Origin: Unio delphinus
Lineage: Eukaryota > Mollusca > Bivalvia > Unionida > Unionidae
Direction: 5' to 3'
Length of the DNA stretch: 64,000 nucleotides
Assembly (NCBI GenBank): GCA_029339505.1
Contig: JAQISU010001239.1
Coordinates: 7,163,501 to 7,227,500, forward strand
The notes under the pieces were generated by a model. The model made no database searches and was not told where the DNA came from. It saw nothing but the letters and a program-made list of their open reading frames with translations. Below are positions 48,985 through 62,045 of this stretch, piece by piece (position 1 is the stretch's first letter; every line of letters begins with the position of its first letter). The position numbers and the translations under genes were made by a program.

Positions 48985-49125
48985 TAGTTGTTGTATGATT
49001 TAACGCCATTTTCAGGCACACAATAGGCTATACATGGCGGCCAGTATTAATGGTAGAGGAAGAACCCGGTAAAACCGCCGGAAAGAACCACCGACACACG
49101 AGAAGCTACTAGCTTGTGATGGACA
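48985..49125 (-). repeat. SINE copy of the family split by the Polinton
   Basis: The plus strand has TTTAACGCCATTTTCAGGCAC, GGCTATACATGGCGGCCAG, GAACCCGGTAAAACCGCCGG and CACACGAGAAGCTA. These blocks are in the same order as 26896-27024. They continue into GGACAATTACGG, which shows what the interrupted SINE looked like near the Polinton insertion point. Confidence 0.6.
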
Positions 49126-50139
49126 ATTACGGTAACTTTACTCGCTGTCTAAATATTCAGGGCATGAGTCGTGTTCGACAGTGACGATACATATACACGG
49201 ATTGTTAACGGTGATAAATATATTTGCATTCGTAGCTGTAAGGAACAATAACCACATAGTATCATGTATATGCTAGACCCTGAGGTTAATAATCTCGCCT
49301 AATAAGTGTTACGAGGTTAGCCCCGCGAACAATGAGATGTCAAAACCAGTTGAGCAAGATTTGGCCACCATTGGAATCGCAACCTTATATGTAGTATCTT
49401 GAAAACTAAACAACTTGCGGAAATGATAAGGGCATACAGGCTACTCAGACGTCATTCGAAACTGGCAGGAAACTTTGTTATTCTGTGATTAATAAAAGAG
49501 TTTTGGACAGATTATTGAATTTTGTTCTCAATTTTTGTAATATATTCCGGCAAATAATTTTTACTTTAATTAGGTGCAGTGTGTATACTTCATTAATATA
49601 ATCCGTAGTACGTATACTTACCATTGTAGGGTTTGATTTCTTTGTAGTGTTTTATATGCATGCATATTTTGAGATAGAAGCAATATTTATGTAAAATTTT
49701 ATAATTATAATTCGCTATTTGTTGTATGTTTTGTTTTTTGTAGTAACCGCGTGCATTCATTGATGTGATATTCTAGATTTATAAATGTTGAATTGAATAA
49801 TAACTTTGCATAATATTTCCAGTGTGCAAAATTAGGTAATATCTATATTTGACAATTTGTGTATGCTTTGTAGGAGTATCATATGTAAGGATATATCAGA
49901 GCATATATATGTCGATATATGTGACTGTGTAGACTTTGTAGAAGTGTATTGTACATACACGAGTCTGATTATGTGATATTGTTTTGTATAATAAGATTGA
50001 GAATCTATAAACACCGATGTGATGAAATATATTGATATATGCATGATAAGCGATTTATACCATGTACATCTTATCAGAAGGTATGGGTATTTCGCTGTGC
50101 AGGAATGCATAATTTAAGACGGTAATGGCTTGATTGTTG

Positions 50140-50580
50140 TTTTGGGTGAGTCTAGATAGCCAGATGAATATGCTAATGCCCTTGTGTGTTGATACAGGAA
50201 GCTTTTAGTGACCAAAGGAGCTATAGGAGACAGAGGGAAGTTCCTTAGGACAGTTGGTCCCGAGTCTCTGGGAACCGAGAGAAGTGGAGAATTGAGACAG
50301 ACGTTTATGGACTAGAGGGGATCTGGATTACCAGTCCAGAGAAAGCATAATTCAGAAGAATCGAAAGTCAGGACAAGAGGAAAATAAATCACACTATGTT
50401 AGATGATGAAATAGATCGTCATTTGGTTGAGTAAGGACGAGTGATATGGTTTAATATTGAATTTTTCTTTGAGAAATTAATTGCTGTTATTGAAATAAAT
50501 TAAATTATTGTTTTTTTAAATTTCATCTTTCCTGTATTCAGTTATTTAACTGTCAGCATCGCTGACTGGGGGCTCGTAAC
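50140..50580 (+). repeat. Possible LTR with tRNA-Pro-like primer binding site
   Basis: A purine-rich stretch with an AATAAA signal (50494-50499) ends near 50566 and is followed by TGGGGGCTCGT, the 11 bases typical of a proline-tRNA primer binding site. No partner LTR or coding region for this element is recognised in the window. Confidence 0.3.
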
Positions 50581-52387
50581 TTTGCTTCTCTCTATCACTA
50601 CTTCAATTTCTAACAGAAACTAGCCAGGGTGGGTCTTCTGTAATAATTAAAACTAATACTGGGAGCAGCCCACCCCAACCTAGCTAACGGGAACCTCTAC
50701 ATTAGCCTCTACCTTCATTTCGGCATGCTAGAAGACGGCGGTTTTGTTGACTTAATATGTTGTGCATTTCGTCAGTATATTCCGCACCAAATGCGTCCTT
50801 CCACAGCTTGACAGATACATATATTGCACCCAGATGTAGTCAGACAGCAGACTCCAGTCATATCGAGGCATGATCGGATTTATCTGGCTGAAACGTCAGT
50901 TATGTCCATCGTTTCCAAAAAAACATAAAGAGTTGTTAGGCCCATTAACATTGTTGTATATGCTTTCCGCTGCAGACACAAGCCGGTCAAGGCGGTCCAG
51001 AGAGATGCATCTCTCGATTGTGAAACGTTCATATAAGAAAACTGAGAAGTAAATACGGTACACTACCAACACTCGTGCGGAAATAACAGGTAATGCTAGC
51101 GCAATTAAGGATTCAAAATCGTTGCTAACCTTAAAATGTTGCTTGTGATACTCAGAAGAGCATGTATCGTGGTACAAATATTGATCAGGCCAAAAATCTT
51201 TTGTGTCAAGCACAATATTAGACATTAGACTATTCCCCAACTGTCGACCTAGGACTGGCGAGCGACCAATAAAATCCTAGAGATGCCGATTGCTTCCAAA
51301 CACGACGTAAGGTTCTCATACATCCATGACCGGCAATGTTGACATGCACATAGTCCGCGATATAAATGCCATCTTCGATCGAAATATTTGGCGAATGAAT
51401 GTCGGTCTCGACGTTTACAGAAGACACCGGTGGAAAAGAAATATCCCCCTCAAGGTTTTGAAAAACTGGCATGTGAATCAACATTAATGAAAGAACAATT
51501 TGTTTCCGGGCGAAACCATTGAATACCGCCGTGTCCAACCTCAAGTTTCTCGAGGTGTCTAGTCTTTATGGAACATTTTTGTTAATATGTCCCCGTCTTT
51601 GTTCTTATTTCGTCATCGATCTTGGGTATTGTGCTTTTGGTGCATAATGTGCGATTTCTTTCGAATGCACACTGGCCTTTGCGAGCTTGACTTAAAACCT
51701 TAAGACAGGCCTTTAAGAAGAAAATGTATAAACTGTCTCCTGGCCCATTGTAATAAATACACTACAAGAGGCTCCACGTTATTTTTACTACACTGAGCAG
51801 AGCTCAGCGTCAGATTCTGTACCCTTTCAACACAACCGGGAAGGTATTGGCAACTCACTTGTAAATCTAAACAATCTTACCATGGATGAACCACTGACTA
51901 AGACTGAAGTATACCAATGGTGACTCATTTATTATAAATATGTTTTTACATATTCTAGTTTCCCTGGATTAATCATGGCGACGCGGACCTATTCTGCATG
52001 TCAATAAATTATATGTCTAAGAGTGATGACGATGGACAAGGGAGGACGTGGCGCCATTAAGTGCCTCTGTCCATTGTCATACTCCTGGGAGACTGGGTTC
52101 GTGATCAAGGGACAATATGTTTTCATAATATATAGTTGATACAAGAATTGCAAAGAAGACAATAATTAAACGGCCTATTTAAAGCAGATTAATTGTTGAT
52201 GATCAAGAAAACTTTAATAACGGTTATATCATTGTAGATAATATACTTTTAAACACACGCTGATTTGAAAATATTCCAGGAACGGGCAATGGCAGAATGT
52301 ATTAAAAATGTGTAGATTATGAAAACATAATTCGATATTATCAATATGCTGGCATTTCGAAATAGCTCTCAATCATTTCAAAGAGCA
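50581..52387. other. Unassigned stretch with two weak minus-strand ORFs
   Basis: ORFs at 50896-51240 and 51230-51544 on the minus strand (114 and 104 codons) overlap slightly but show no known motif. They could be parts of a decayed element or gene. Nothing else is recognised. Confidence 0.3.
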
Positions 52388-52560
52388 ATAAGATACCGTC
52401 ACCAACTCAGATTTCCGGTCTTTAGCTGGTCACAGTAACACTGAGTAAGAGTTTAAGACTAGCCTGCTTAAACATTTAGACATCAAACTGATGGCAGCAA
52501 TAATATTTCCAAGAGATTAAAAAAAGCTTATAAATGATTTATAGTTGGGGATTAGCAAAC
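52388..52560 (-). repeat. Probable 3' LTR remnant of gypsy element
   Basis: Shared with 56300-56475: CCAACTCA, TTCCGGTCT, GTAAGAG, AAATATTTAGACATCAA / AACATTTAGACATCAA, AGTAATATTTCCAA / GCAATAATATTTCCAA, TTTATAG.TGGGG.TTAGCA. Full LTR borders are not resolved. Confidence 0.6.
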
Positions 52561-52688
52561 GTGACACGCGCCAACCCAAAAAAGCTCCTAATGCAACTGT
52601 GCGCTACTACATGCAGCAAAAGCAGCAAAATCATAACGACGCTACATGCGTATTATTCGACACGAATATACATACAACATATGATTAT

Positions 52689-53240
52689 CTACTGAGCAAA
52701 CTTAGTCATTGTATCGCTCCTGCGCATGAAATCGGCGTCTACGTTTTCTTTACCTTTCACGTATCTGATCTGCATCTGGTAATGTTGTAAAACAGCGACC
52801 ATCTCATCATGCGTACATTCGACTATTTTTCCTGCATGAGATACCCTATGGGTTGGTTGGTGGTCGGTCTGCAAAATGCACTTCCGCCCGCTGGAATCGT
52901 GATATACTAAATACTATTCCAAAGCATTCCCTCTCCGATACGGAGTTGTTCTTCTCGGAGACAGACAGTATCCGACGCCTGACGTACCCAACAGGAAAAT
53001 GTGTCCCCTCGTACTCTTGCCGTACTACTTCTCCCACACCCATGTCATACGGATCAGTGAGGAGCAATAGGCATTGGACACAGCGGGTAGACTTACAACA
53101 GCGTCTGATGTTAGCCTATCTTGAAAGCGTTAAGAAAGCGTGCTCACACTCATCTGTCCAACTAAATTTACTACGGGCCCATTTCTGGGTGACGTCAGAC
53201 ATAGACAACACAATCGACCTAAAATTGGCCACATAGCTTC
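52689..53240 (-). pseudogene. RNase H domain of gypsy element
   Basis: Pieces in two frames: LLLTDPYDMGVGEVVRQEYEG with FPVGYVRRRILSVSEKN (53067-52900), and TDHQPTHRVSHAGK then QMQIRYVKGKENVDADF (52874-52700). These are the first and last blocks of the gypsy-type RNase H, separated by a frameshift. Confidence 0.8.
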
Positions 53241-53399
53241 TATAATTCTCGGCAAATACTAGGAACGACGTCACGGCAGCTTTCCTATTGGGTCTTGCGG
53301 TGTTTTACAGCTGATCCACCTTCGACTTCACTGGGGACAGTGTGCTTTTTGTGTGTCCAAAATAGTCTAACGTCCGAAACCCAAGGTGACATTTGGAAG

Positions 53400-53995
53400 G
53401 CGACAGGTCAATCTTGCTTGATGTAGCTGTTCCTACGTCTCTGTGGCTAGCAAAAGGTCGTCCATAATGTTGTGAACACCTCTATCGCAAAAGTGTTCCA
53501 ACACCCTGCATATGATTGTAGTACAGACCCTTGGTGCATTCTGGACTCCGAACGTCATGACTAAATAATGGTAGGTTCTTTCGAGAGTAGAAAAAGAGAG
53601 CTTTATCCTATTCTCGTCCTTTACAGGAATTTTCCAATAGCAATCCAACTTTGCTTTCAAGATTGAAGTTAAAATATGTTCTGGGTCAGGTAATATTTGG
53701 ACTTGAAATTACGTCACCTGATTCAGCTTTCCAGCTTTCGGTATCGACACAAAACCGATGGGTACAATCATTCTTCTGCATTAAGACTACAGGAAAACTA
53801 CAATTAATCTGTAGGTTTGATTACTCCCATATTAATCATCTGCTCGATTTCTTTTCTTTCCATTTGTCGTTTCGCGTGTTGGCAAAGGTGAGGATTTCCA
53901 CTGAATTTATCGTCATTCGCCAATTTCACCCCGAAGTCGACAAGTGACGTTCTCCCAGGTAGTTCGGTAAGAATACAGGAATACCGCGCCAGCAA
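53400..53995 (-). pseudogene. Reverse transcriptase domain of gypsy element
   Basis: The N-terminal piece has LPGRTSLVDFGVKLA and MERKEIEQMINMGVIKPTD. The following piece has KLDCYWKIPVKDENRIKLSF, YHYLVMTFGVQNAPRVC and VHNIMDDLLLATET. The polymerase box reads MDD. Frameshifts and a stop separate the pieces. Confidence 0.82.
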
Positions 53996-54099
53996 GGTCT
54001 ATATCTCTTCATGTTTCTTTGCAGTCAATATGGGGTCACACTCCACGTCTGAGGATTACTCAGCCGTCGTTAATGGACATATCAGGAAGGTGTTCGCAC

Positions 54100-55242
54100 C
54101 TTACGTGTAATTTTCGTCGTCCTCGTTGATTATCGTAGCGATGTCAAAATCGCTGATTGTCTCTCTTTATCTGTATCTCTTAAGCGAATTAGCATGGTAC
54201 ACCTTTTCCCTGTCGGTAGCCGCATGCCGTCTATTCGACCTCCGAACTTCACTGTTACGACGGACAGCCCCCTCCAAGAAACTTGCAGTTTGTTGTGTTC
54301 GAGGGACAACAGCAACATATTGTCCCCACTTTATACAGACATGGTTTTGCGCGTTTGTTGTAATACTTCGGCTGACGCGACTTCGCTTGCTTGCGGTTTT
54401 CATATGCGTCAGAACAAACTTGTTCTAGTTTTATTTGCATATCCGTAACATCCTTGACAGCGTGGTCGTTCCTCAATAGCAGAACGGTGATAGTGCCACT
54501 TTTGGTCCTGCATACAAGTGTTGAAAGGGAAAAAAGACTAAAACTCGCTTATTTTGTTTCCCGATATGCCCAAAGCAAGGGAGGAATATACTGTCCCAAT
54601 CATTGGAACTGCCTTCCCATAGCATCTTAAACGTGCTTTTCCAGTCCCGTTAAACCCTTTGAAAAGTCAGTTACAATGAAGGGTGATATAATGTAGCCGT
54701 GAGGTGATTAATTGACCTCAGTCGGTTCAACTTTCTATTACGCGACTCGTGAATCGTGTTCCTTGATAGATCCTGATCTCGTCGGGTACTCCGACACTTA
54801 ACCAAAGCCTAAGCAGCGCTTCAGCGACAGTTTCCGAATCGATAGTACGCAAATCGACTGCGCCCGGATAACGTGTAGTGCAATCTACGACAATTAAAAT
54901 ATACAAATATCCTTGAGACGATGCGGGTTTACTCAGTCCAATGAAATCCATCACATATAATAGAAATGGTTCATCTACAAGGAGTGTATTCCCAAAGAGA
55001 TCATTGCTGTATTTTTCAATGCCATTCTCTGACACTTGGCACCGGAGAGACACACAGAGCCGTGTAACGTCTCCATGAACCCTGGACAGAAGAATTGATT
55101 GAAATACCACCAAGTGTATTGACAATTCCCATGTAGGACACATGAAACGTAATTGCGTAAGTTTCAACACTTCACCTCGCTTATCCTTGGACACGGCATC
55201 TTTATTGAAGTGATCGTATACTTTCGTCGCGTGGGGAAACAA
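54100..55242 (-). pseudogene. Integrase of gypsy element (upstream of RT)
   Basis: 55242-54727 includes a degenerate zinc-binding end (VHGDVTRLCVS) and the rve core YVMDFIGLSKPASSQGYLYI, VVDCTTRYPGAVDLR, GVPDEIRIYQGTRFTSRV. The second aspartate position reads Y in IYQGT. C-terminal pieces at 54476-54130 (ENRKQAKSRQPKYYNKRAK, CLYKVGTICCC) resemble the gypsy integrase tail. All lie upstream of RT on the coding strand. Confidence 0.8.
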
Positions 55243-55572
55243 GATCCCTTTCTGGTAACCGAACTACTCCGCGCCGTTTGGAGCTTCTTTATCTTTACCA
55301 GCGTACTTTTGCAACTGCGTCATAGTTGTATCTTCCTGTTTAACCTTCCTCAGCTACACCGGAAGTACGTTCCTGACCGTGTTGACGTAACTTTAATCGG
55401 CGACGAATTTGACTGAAGACTCTTGCACCTTGGTTCAACAGCACAATGACAATCACTGTCAACGAGTTGCGCATACTGTTTGCGTACTTCACATCAATTA
55501 CCCCCCTTGCCTAGTCTCCAGGCATAACATATTTATTGTCGACAAGGGCTGCAACACTACACCTAGTGTCAT

Positions 55573-55872
55573 TCAAGAGGGTGGCACCTTCTCCTTTGAC
55601 GGTTGCGAGTGCGAGGTTTTCTGGTTTACAGATTGCCTCCGTCTCGCACTACTTCCTAGCTTAGTATGCCTGCCTTTGAAGTTGTAGCACGTCGGCTGTC
55701 CTTGCCATGCTATAAGGCCCGTTTTCGTGTGTGAGGTCTGTCCTTGTGAATAAGTGGCATCCTTACCTGTAGATCCCTGTCTGACCTTCCTGTCGACCTG
55801 TCGGTTACAGACAGCCGGGTCTTCATAAACCGAAACGCATGAAAATGAAGCACTGCAAAGGTAAATATACAT
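55573..55872 (-). pseudogene. Gag nucleocapsid remnant
   Basis: A basic, glutamine-rich stretch contains CYNFKGRHTKLGSSARRRQ, a CCHC knuckle in which two cysteines appear mutated (to F and S). Its position upstream of the integrase fits gag. No intact protease is visible between this and the integrase. Confidence 0.5.
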
Positions 55873-56299
55873 ACAAAACTATGCTAATAATTAAGTATAC
55901 ATACTACAAATAATTACATGTATGGTGCCTTATTATTCTGCAAAGTCGAGCAAATAACTTAATATACTTTTCAAAGCTTTTCTTTCATTAGAATCTACAT
56001 CCAGGTTTTGCAACCAAATTACGAGTGGCTCACTAGGAGTAACCCTACTGTTTTCTCTTTTCTCAGGCGAATACTAACTGTTTCATTTACAAGTTTGGAA
56101 AGATATTCTCCGGATCGAAATTGTATCTCGATTCCGGTTGAATACGCTGTGAACCGACTCAATCAAACTCAGCAAACAAAGTCACTCTCGCTGTCTTTCG
56201 ACGTGGGCACTGATAGGAACAAGCCTCGTTCACCCCGCTGGCTTACCGCTGTTCTTAGGACTAAGCTGTAACACATAGGTGTGATGCTGCACTCCTTTT

Positions 56300-56475
56300 A
56301 TCAAATGTTCGCCAACTCAAGGTTCCGGTCTCTGGCGCTTCACGGTGACATTGTGTAAGAGCTTGCCACTAGCGTGCGTAAATATTTAGACATCAATCAC
56401 ATGGTCGCAGTAATATTTCCAAAAGAGTAGATGATAGCGTATACATGACTTTATAGCTGGGGCTTAGCAGTAACA
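56300..56475 (-). repeat. Probable 5' LTR remnant of gypsy element
   Basis: It is the direct-repeat partner of 52388-52560 at the upstream end (minus strand) of the element. Confidence 0.6.
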
Positions 56476-58617
56476 TATTAAGTTTACTAGGTATAATATT
56501 GGATACATCTCAATATGAAACTGAACTTCACAATTCTTATAAGACATGTTTATTAATGCAGAAAATGCGAACCAAAATGTGCATTTGTTATTGAAATTGT
56601 TATGATAAAGCTGTCACATAGTATATTTGTTATAACAATACTAGATTCCCATTTACATTTTCAAATAGGCAACACTGACAATCAAAAATGATAATGCAAA
56701 CAAAACCAAAATAAGTTGTGATGTCTGTGGTTGAATACTTAAATATAAAACTTTATTTTATATGTTGAGTTTATTTAGAACAAACGACATGCACATATCG
56801 ACCCAAAGCCTGGATATTGTTACCGATAAAGGTAGAAAGGTAGGAGAACAACATCAATATGTTGGAAAAGACAAGACTTTAAGTCAAGTCTTTTGACATT
56901 ACATTTGTCCCACTTTAAACCGGCAATGTATTGCTGATGCTATTAGATTATTGGCATAGATCATAACTAAACGCGAAGTCATCCAAGTAAGATATCCTTG
57001 AATATGTTGAGTATCCACTGATTTGAAAAATGCTATTCTGTCAGCAATGATGTGTGACTGAGTGTGCTAGTTATGTACAACTTAAACTACACTGTTTAGA
57101 TAAATAGTTTAAAGTCTGGGATTTCCTTCTGGGTTCGGTGTCGACTTGCACAATAGTTACATAACTTTGAGTCATGTCTATGCAAATGTGTGAGTGGGGA
57201 CAATTTTGTGATAATGTATAATGTATAATGTAGAGAATTGTTCACTAAAGTAAGCGCATGGTTATAATGATAATGATACACTCGGACAGATGATATTTAT
57301 ATAATTCTATAACATAGCAGTTAGGAAGCTGAAGGCGCACATCTGTTCGAGATATCTCTAGCTTCTTAAAATTGTTATAATAGGTTGGTTTATGCTGACC
57401 TTACAAAGTAATGTTGGAATGATTAAATGCCTGACATATGTGATTTTAGACTGGTTTTTATGGAAGCCATACTCCTATGTGATGTTGAAATAGCATTAAA
57501 GTATTGAAAATTAATTTATGTATCAGACTAATCCAATATAAAATTTTCGATCAGGAAATATGTATTTTTGTCTACCATGTGAATATAGCGGGACAGACTT
57601 CTCTCCTTTTATGCAACAGTTCAACATTGGCATTCATATTAAGGTCCAGTATTAACGTTTTCAGTTATCTCTCTAAGTACTGTAGTTGGCTAAACCTTTA
57701 ATCATGTCAGGGTATATATCAATTTGTTTGCATTCAAACATCATAGGAATTCCTCTTTCACTTGCATAAAACAAAAGTTTGTTAGTGTCAACCATGATAG
57801 TCTGATGCATACAAGTTTTGAAAGTCCTATAGTATCTAGATTAGTTACTGTGTTGAACAGGAACAAGATGATCATATTTCATATTTTAACTTATACTGTT
57901 TGCATTGCTTTAATATATATGTTACCCGTCATAATATAATTTCGTTTTGCATAACAAACATAACCTGAATGTCAATTTGACAATGGCTTTGCTATTTGAG
58001 AGATTATCAAAACATATCAAGTATGGGCGAGAAAAAAGCTACGATGAAAACGTCAATTCCTAGTTTTGACAGCCAAATTGCAATGCTAATGTACAAAAAT
58101 CGATATAAAGGCCATCTAATAACAATCAATAACTTGCACTCGTAACAAGTAACATTCTATAACATGACAGTGTTCTATTATCTCTTGTAAGTTACAACGC
58201 AAGTAATTTAATCATGGCCAGGATATGAACAACATGTATTCTCCACAAACAGATAAAGACATTTCCACGAATTCTTAATTTAGTGCTGACTGGTTCTTAC
58301 GTATTAGGTCAATCAGTTTGCAGTTTAATCAAATATTATTCTTTCTCGACTTAAGCAAACAACGACGCAGTTTAATACGTAAGCAGAACACAAAACAAAG
58401 CTTTACATCATGTCTAAAATTATCGATAGTTGGGATTTACAGTAAAAATTTCAATTTAAATTTCAATACGATAGTGCAACGTGTTAGGTATCACACGCCG
58501 TATACGCTTGTCAAGTCAGTCTTACCGCGCACATGTACATACTTACAAATACCAATGTCTCAACTCATTTCAGGAGAACCACTTCAAATATTACATTATT
58601 TCAGTTATAAACACACA

Positions 58618-58651
<34 letters not shown>

Positions 58652-60832
58652 GATATATATTGTTCATATCTCTTCAGAAGAGGCTCTTGTTAAATGTAGT
58701 ATTATTGCACATGAGGGTCAAGTAGAATATTATAGAGTAGGATTCGTCATAGTGTTCTATTAGTCAGCGAGACAGACTTTTTTAGTTATTCTTTCAAGCA
58801 GAGACTTGTTGTCTAGATTATGATGGATTTTTCATTGTAAGCGTATTGAAAGAATCATGTGTGTTGTTAGAATAAAAGTGATACACGTCATTATATAATG
58901 TCGTTGTGAAATAAATATAACGAAATCAACCACCTCTACGCCAGTTTAACTAGGGGTTATCTTTTTATGTCTAATATAATTTGGATACCGTTGGAACAAG
59001 GAGGCTATAGGACCAACAGTTCTGAATTTCCTTAGGAGCTTGAGTGGGGTAGGAGTGTTACTATTTCACTCGTGGGCATGTAATCTTATATTCATTCTAC
59101 AAATTCGGCGGATGTAAACGTATTTCAGTTTATTTTGTAGTTGATGTATTTTTCTTTTAATTAATTGGAGATCCTCTTTCTTTTTGTAATGAACGCTTAT
59201 TCGGAATAAAACAGAGTTATACATGTGATTGTATGGGTTCCTCCAAAATTTTGGAAGTTAGACTTGTCGCTGCTCTAAACTTATGCGATTGATTTAGCAG
59301 TATACATTTACATGAATTCACAAAGTAACCCATGAGAAAGATTCTAATTATATGTTCGCACGAACCACTTTTATTGTCTTGGCTGGTAACGAATTTGACA
59401 CTGGAATAGTTTTAATAAATACATGTTTTCAATCATCTGTCCCGCACATAGGTAGCTGGGAGGTAGAATAAGATTGCAAAAGAGATGATTTTGTCTCAAA
59501 CTAAGCCTGAATATGTTTGACAGATGTTGAAAATTAAGAAGTAGAATATTCAGATATATATGTTTTATAACACAATGTCGGCATTAATTATCATACATGT
59601 CACATGAACGAAAAATAAATGATTTAATCCGAAGCATTATTGTACATGTATGTAAACCTTTCATGAGCATATTCGTCAGAAAATATGTCTTAGTATCAAA
59701 AGAGATATATCTTCTACTTTACGTTGAGAATGTGATATAAATGTCATCAAATATAATTCGCTATCACTCTATATTTAGGCATTCGTATGGACAATGAAAC
59801 TGGTATTATTCTGGTTCAATCATCTGCGAGAGTCAGCTAAACCAAGTTTTTCCAATTAAGCACAAACATGCAGAAATTTACTTTAGAAACCCTCAAGTGT
59901 TATTGGTTTTTATTGTTATTTCTTAACAAAATGTTTCCTTTTTCAAACAAAAAGCATTATACTCCATATGTATATCAAAAGTAAGTGCAGACTTTAGATA
60001 CAATATTTCTTTGTCGTTGCTGAATTTGGGAAATAATGAATAGCTATATTACTGAAATTAAATGCGACTATCTTGGATTATAAATTGAAATCTGTATTTG
60101 AATGAAACATGCATTACCAGGCGAAGAGCACAAACGAAGACGAATTGTAGTATTCAGCTCTTTCCGCATATTTATTTCATTGCTTGTGTAAATAATTTGT
60201 AAATAATTTGAACTGTATGTCAACAGATAATGTTCAGATTCAACCTGATTTATCAATAAATTGACGTTTGATTTAGGAAACCTTGTAAACAGCGAATGTA
60301 TAATATTGCACAAGCTTTTATAAAATAAATATTTTCATTAAAAGAGAGGACATTACCGGTGATTGACTACACGTTTAAACGTTACATATATGAACTAAAA
60401 CTTAAACACCAGGATACTTGGAAGAATTTGGAATATATTCAAGTGCAAATATATTATGTTTGGTTGTTCTTAAAGGAAAAAGAGAGAGGCAGTCAAACAG
60501 AAGAAGAGAGAATCGTTGTTGCTGTTTGTATCCTTGTTCACATCGCACGAGTCATGCCAACATTTTGTGATACTGGTGTAAAAGTGAACATTTGATAAGC
60601 CTCAGCCTCAAAGTAAACAACTAACAAAACGAGTGCCTCAAATTGGTCTACTAAGTGTAACGACATGGAAGATTTGTATATTACATCTACACCTTTTGTA
60701 AATGTCCTCGTTAAAACCAGACTTCATGACTTTTTGATAATGATAACATAATCAAATAAAAAAAAAATCAGCTATATCAACCTATGTTTGCTCTAATATA
60801 GCCAACTGGAAACAATCTTCAAGAACAGAACT
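56476..60832. other. Gene-poor AT-rich stretch
   Basis: No gene or mobile element is recognised in this 4.3 kb. Short open frames lack motifs, codon structure or recognisable splice context. An AC microsatellite lies at 58612-58650. Confidence 0.4.
58612..58650. repeat. (AC)n microsatellite
   Basis: About 18 AC units with one AT interruption. Confidence 0.9.
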
Positions 60833-61140
60833 AGCAGCAGAAGGGGGTCGAATGACCCCAAAAAAGTGGCATCTACCTTGAGGAGAGGCGGACCCCCTCC
60901 GAATCAAGGCTGCATTGCAATTTCCAGACCATGTAAGAGTGATGATTCTAACTGTGGCAATGATTACTTATTAGTTACCAACGGGCAGTATGAGGCTTGT
61001 ACGAAAATAGCATAATAAAATGACTGCGACCAAGCTGATAGACATGGATTAAACTGAAATCGAAATCTGTAATGTCAACTGATCGGTGATCTGTAATTAA
61101 ACCGTTGATGTAATAATAATAATGAAAGACTGCTCTTACT

Positions 61141-61690
61141 ATGGAATCAAATACAGCTAAATTAGCTCGACAACGACTAAATTCAGTTAAGAAATATATT
61201 CCAGTCCGTGCTTCTGTCAAACAGCAGCTACAACGTCGTCAGGAAGCTAAAGTGGAGTTTACAGAAGGTACATAACAGTTATTGAAATCTGTCACAAAAG
61301 CCACTAAAGATCGTTTTCCATCATTGGGTATCGATGCAAGGCCGTGCTGAGATCAGTGACATAAGAAATTTTGTTGCACCAGAAAGAGAAAAGAAACCAA
61401 AATAAGTTTTTCAAATTAAAAAAACACCTGCCAAATTTACCAAACAAGATGGTAAAGAAATTCGTGAACACCATATAGCGATTCATGCAGCAGTATATCC
61501 AGTTAGATTTGACTTATTTGATCAATGAATCGCCGATGTTTTAAAACAACTGAATTTGTTTTATGCTTTGAAAGTAGCATGGTACAAGACACATCAGCAG
61601 TGAATATAAGAATGAATTTTAAACACTTGAGAAACAAGTCAAAGAAGCCAGAACAGCGCCGTTATATGTTATCATCGGAAATATCACCAT
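61141..61690 (+). pseudogene. Homologue of the 35066 coiled virion-type protein (relic C)
   Basis: The ATG at 61141 starts MESNTAKLARQRLNSVKKYI and PVRASVKQQLQRRQEAKVEF, clearly parallel to TRLARERLDAIKRFVPI and RDSVRNKLQQRQ at 35066. A stop follows at about 61273, and later parts are scattered over frames. Confidence 0.75.
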
Positions 61691-61699
61691 TCAGTTCAG

Positions 61700-62045
61700 G
61701 GGATAAAACAAATCATATAAAATTCTCAACGTAGACCTGAAAATGTCAGGGTGATAAATTCACGTTTACCAATTTATAAAGCAATCTAATAAGATGGATT
61801 CCTGATGTTATTATAGGTTTATTCAGAAGGCTATCCCGATTACACAACCATTCTGCATAAAAACCATCAAAGTGTCTCGTGATAAGGGTATTGTCACCGT
61901 GGGTGATGTTGCTGATAATGCATTCTCTGTAATCAAAGTCAGGCTCGCAGGATTAGTACGACGTCAGCCACAGCCGTTAAAACTGCCCAACACCGAAGTG
62001 ATGGCAGCAGGTGTCGGTAAAATAATAAAATCACGCTCCAAATGA
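61700..62045 (+). pseudogene. Homologue of the 36116 basic virion-type protein (relic C)
   Basis: PENVRVINSRLPIYKAI is followed by two stops, then SRDKGIVTVGDVADNAFSVI, AGLVRRQPQPLKLP and GVGKIIK. This is the same order as VNSRFPVYRAYYGDG, RDKGIGAVGDLAGKAF, SLVRRKKKPVPLP and VSKIINN at 36116. Confidence 0.75.

Larger units (their letters stand above)
52388..56475 (-). mobile_element. Decayed Ty3/gypsy retrotransposon, Gmr1-like domain order
   Basis: On the minus strand, from high to low coordinate: a gag-like zinc knuckle (about 55670), integrase (55242-54100), reverse transcriptase (53995-53400), RNase H (53240-52689). Sequence motifs are gypsy type, but integrase precedes RT, the order otherwise typical of copia and of the Gmr1 clade of gypsy. 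Two direct repeats, about 52388-52560 and 56300-56475, with clear but imperfect similarity bracket it and are probable LTR remnants. Many frameshifts and stops are present. Confidence 0.8.

Noticed and set aside
50896..51544. Two overlapping minus-strand ORFs as a gene
   Set aside because: There are no known motifs and the ORFs are in different frames; they are mentioned only as an unassigned stretch.
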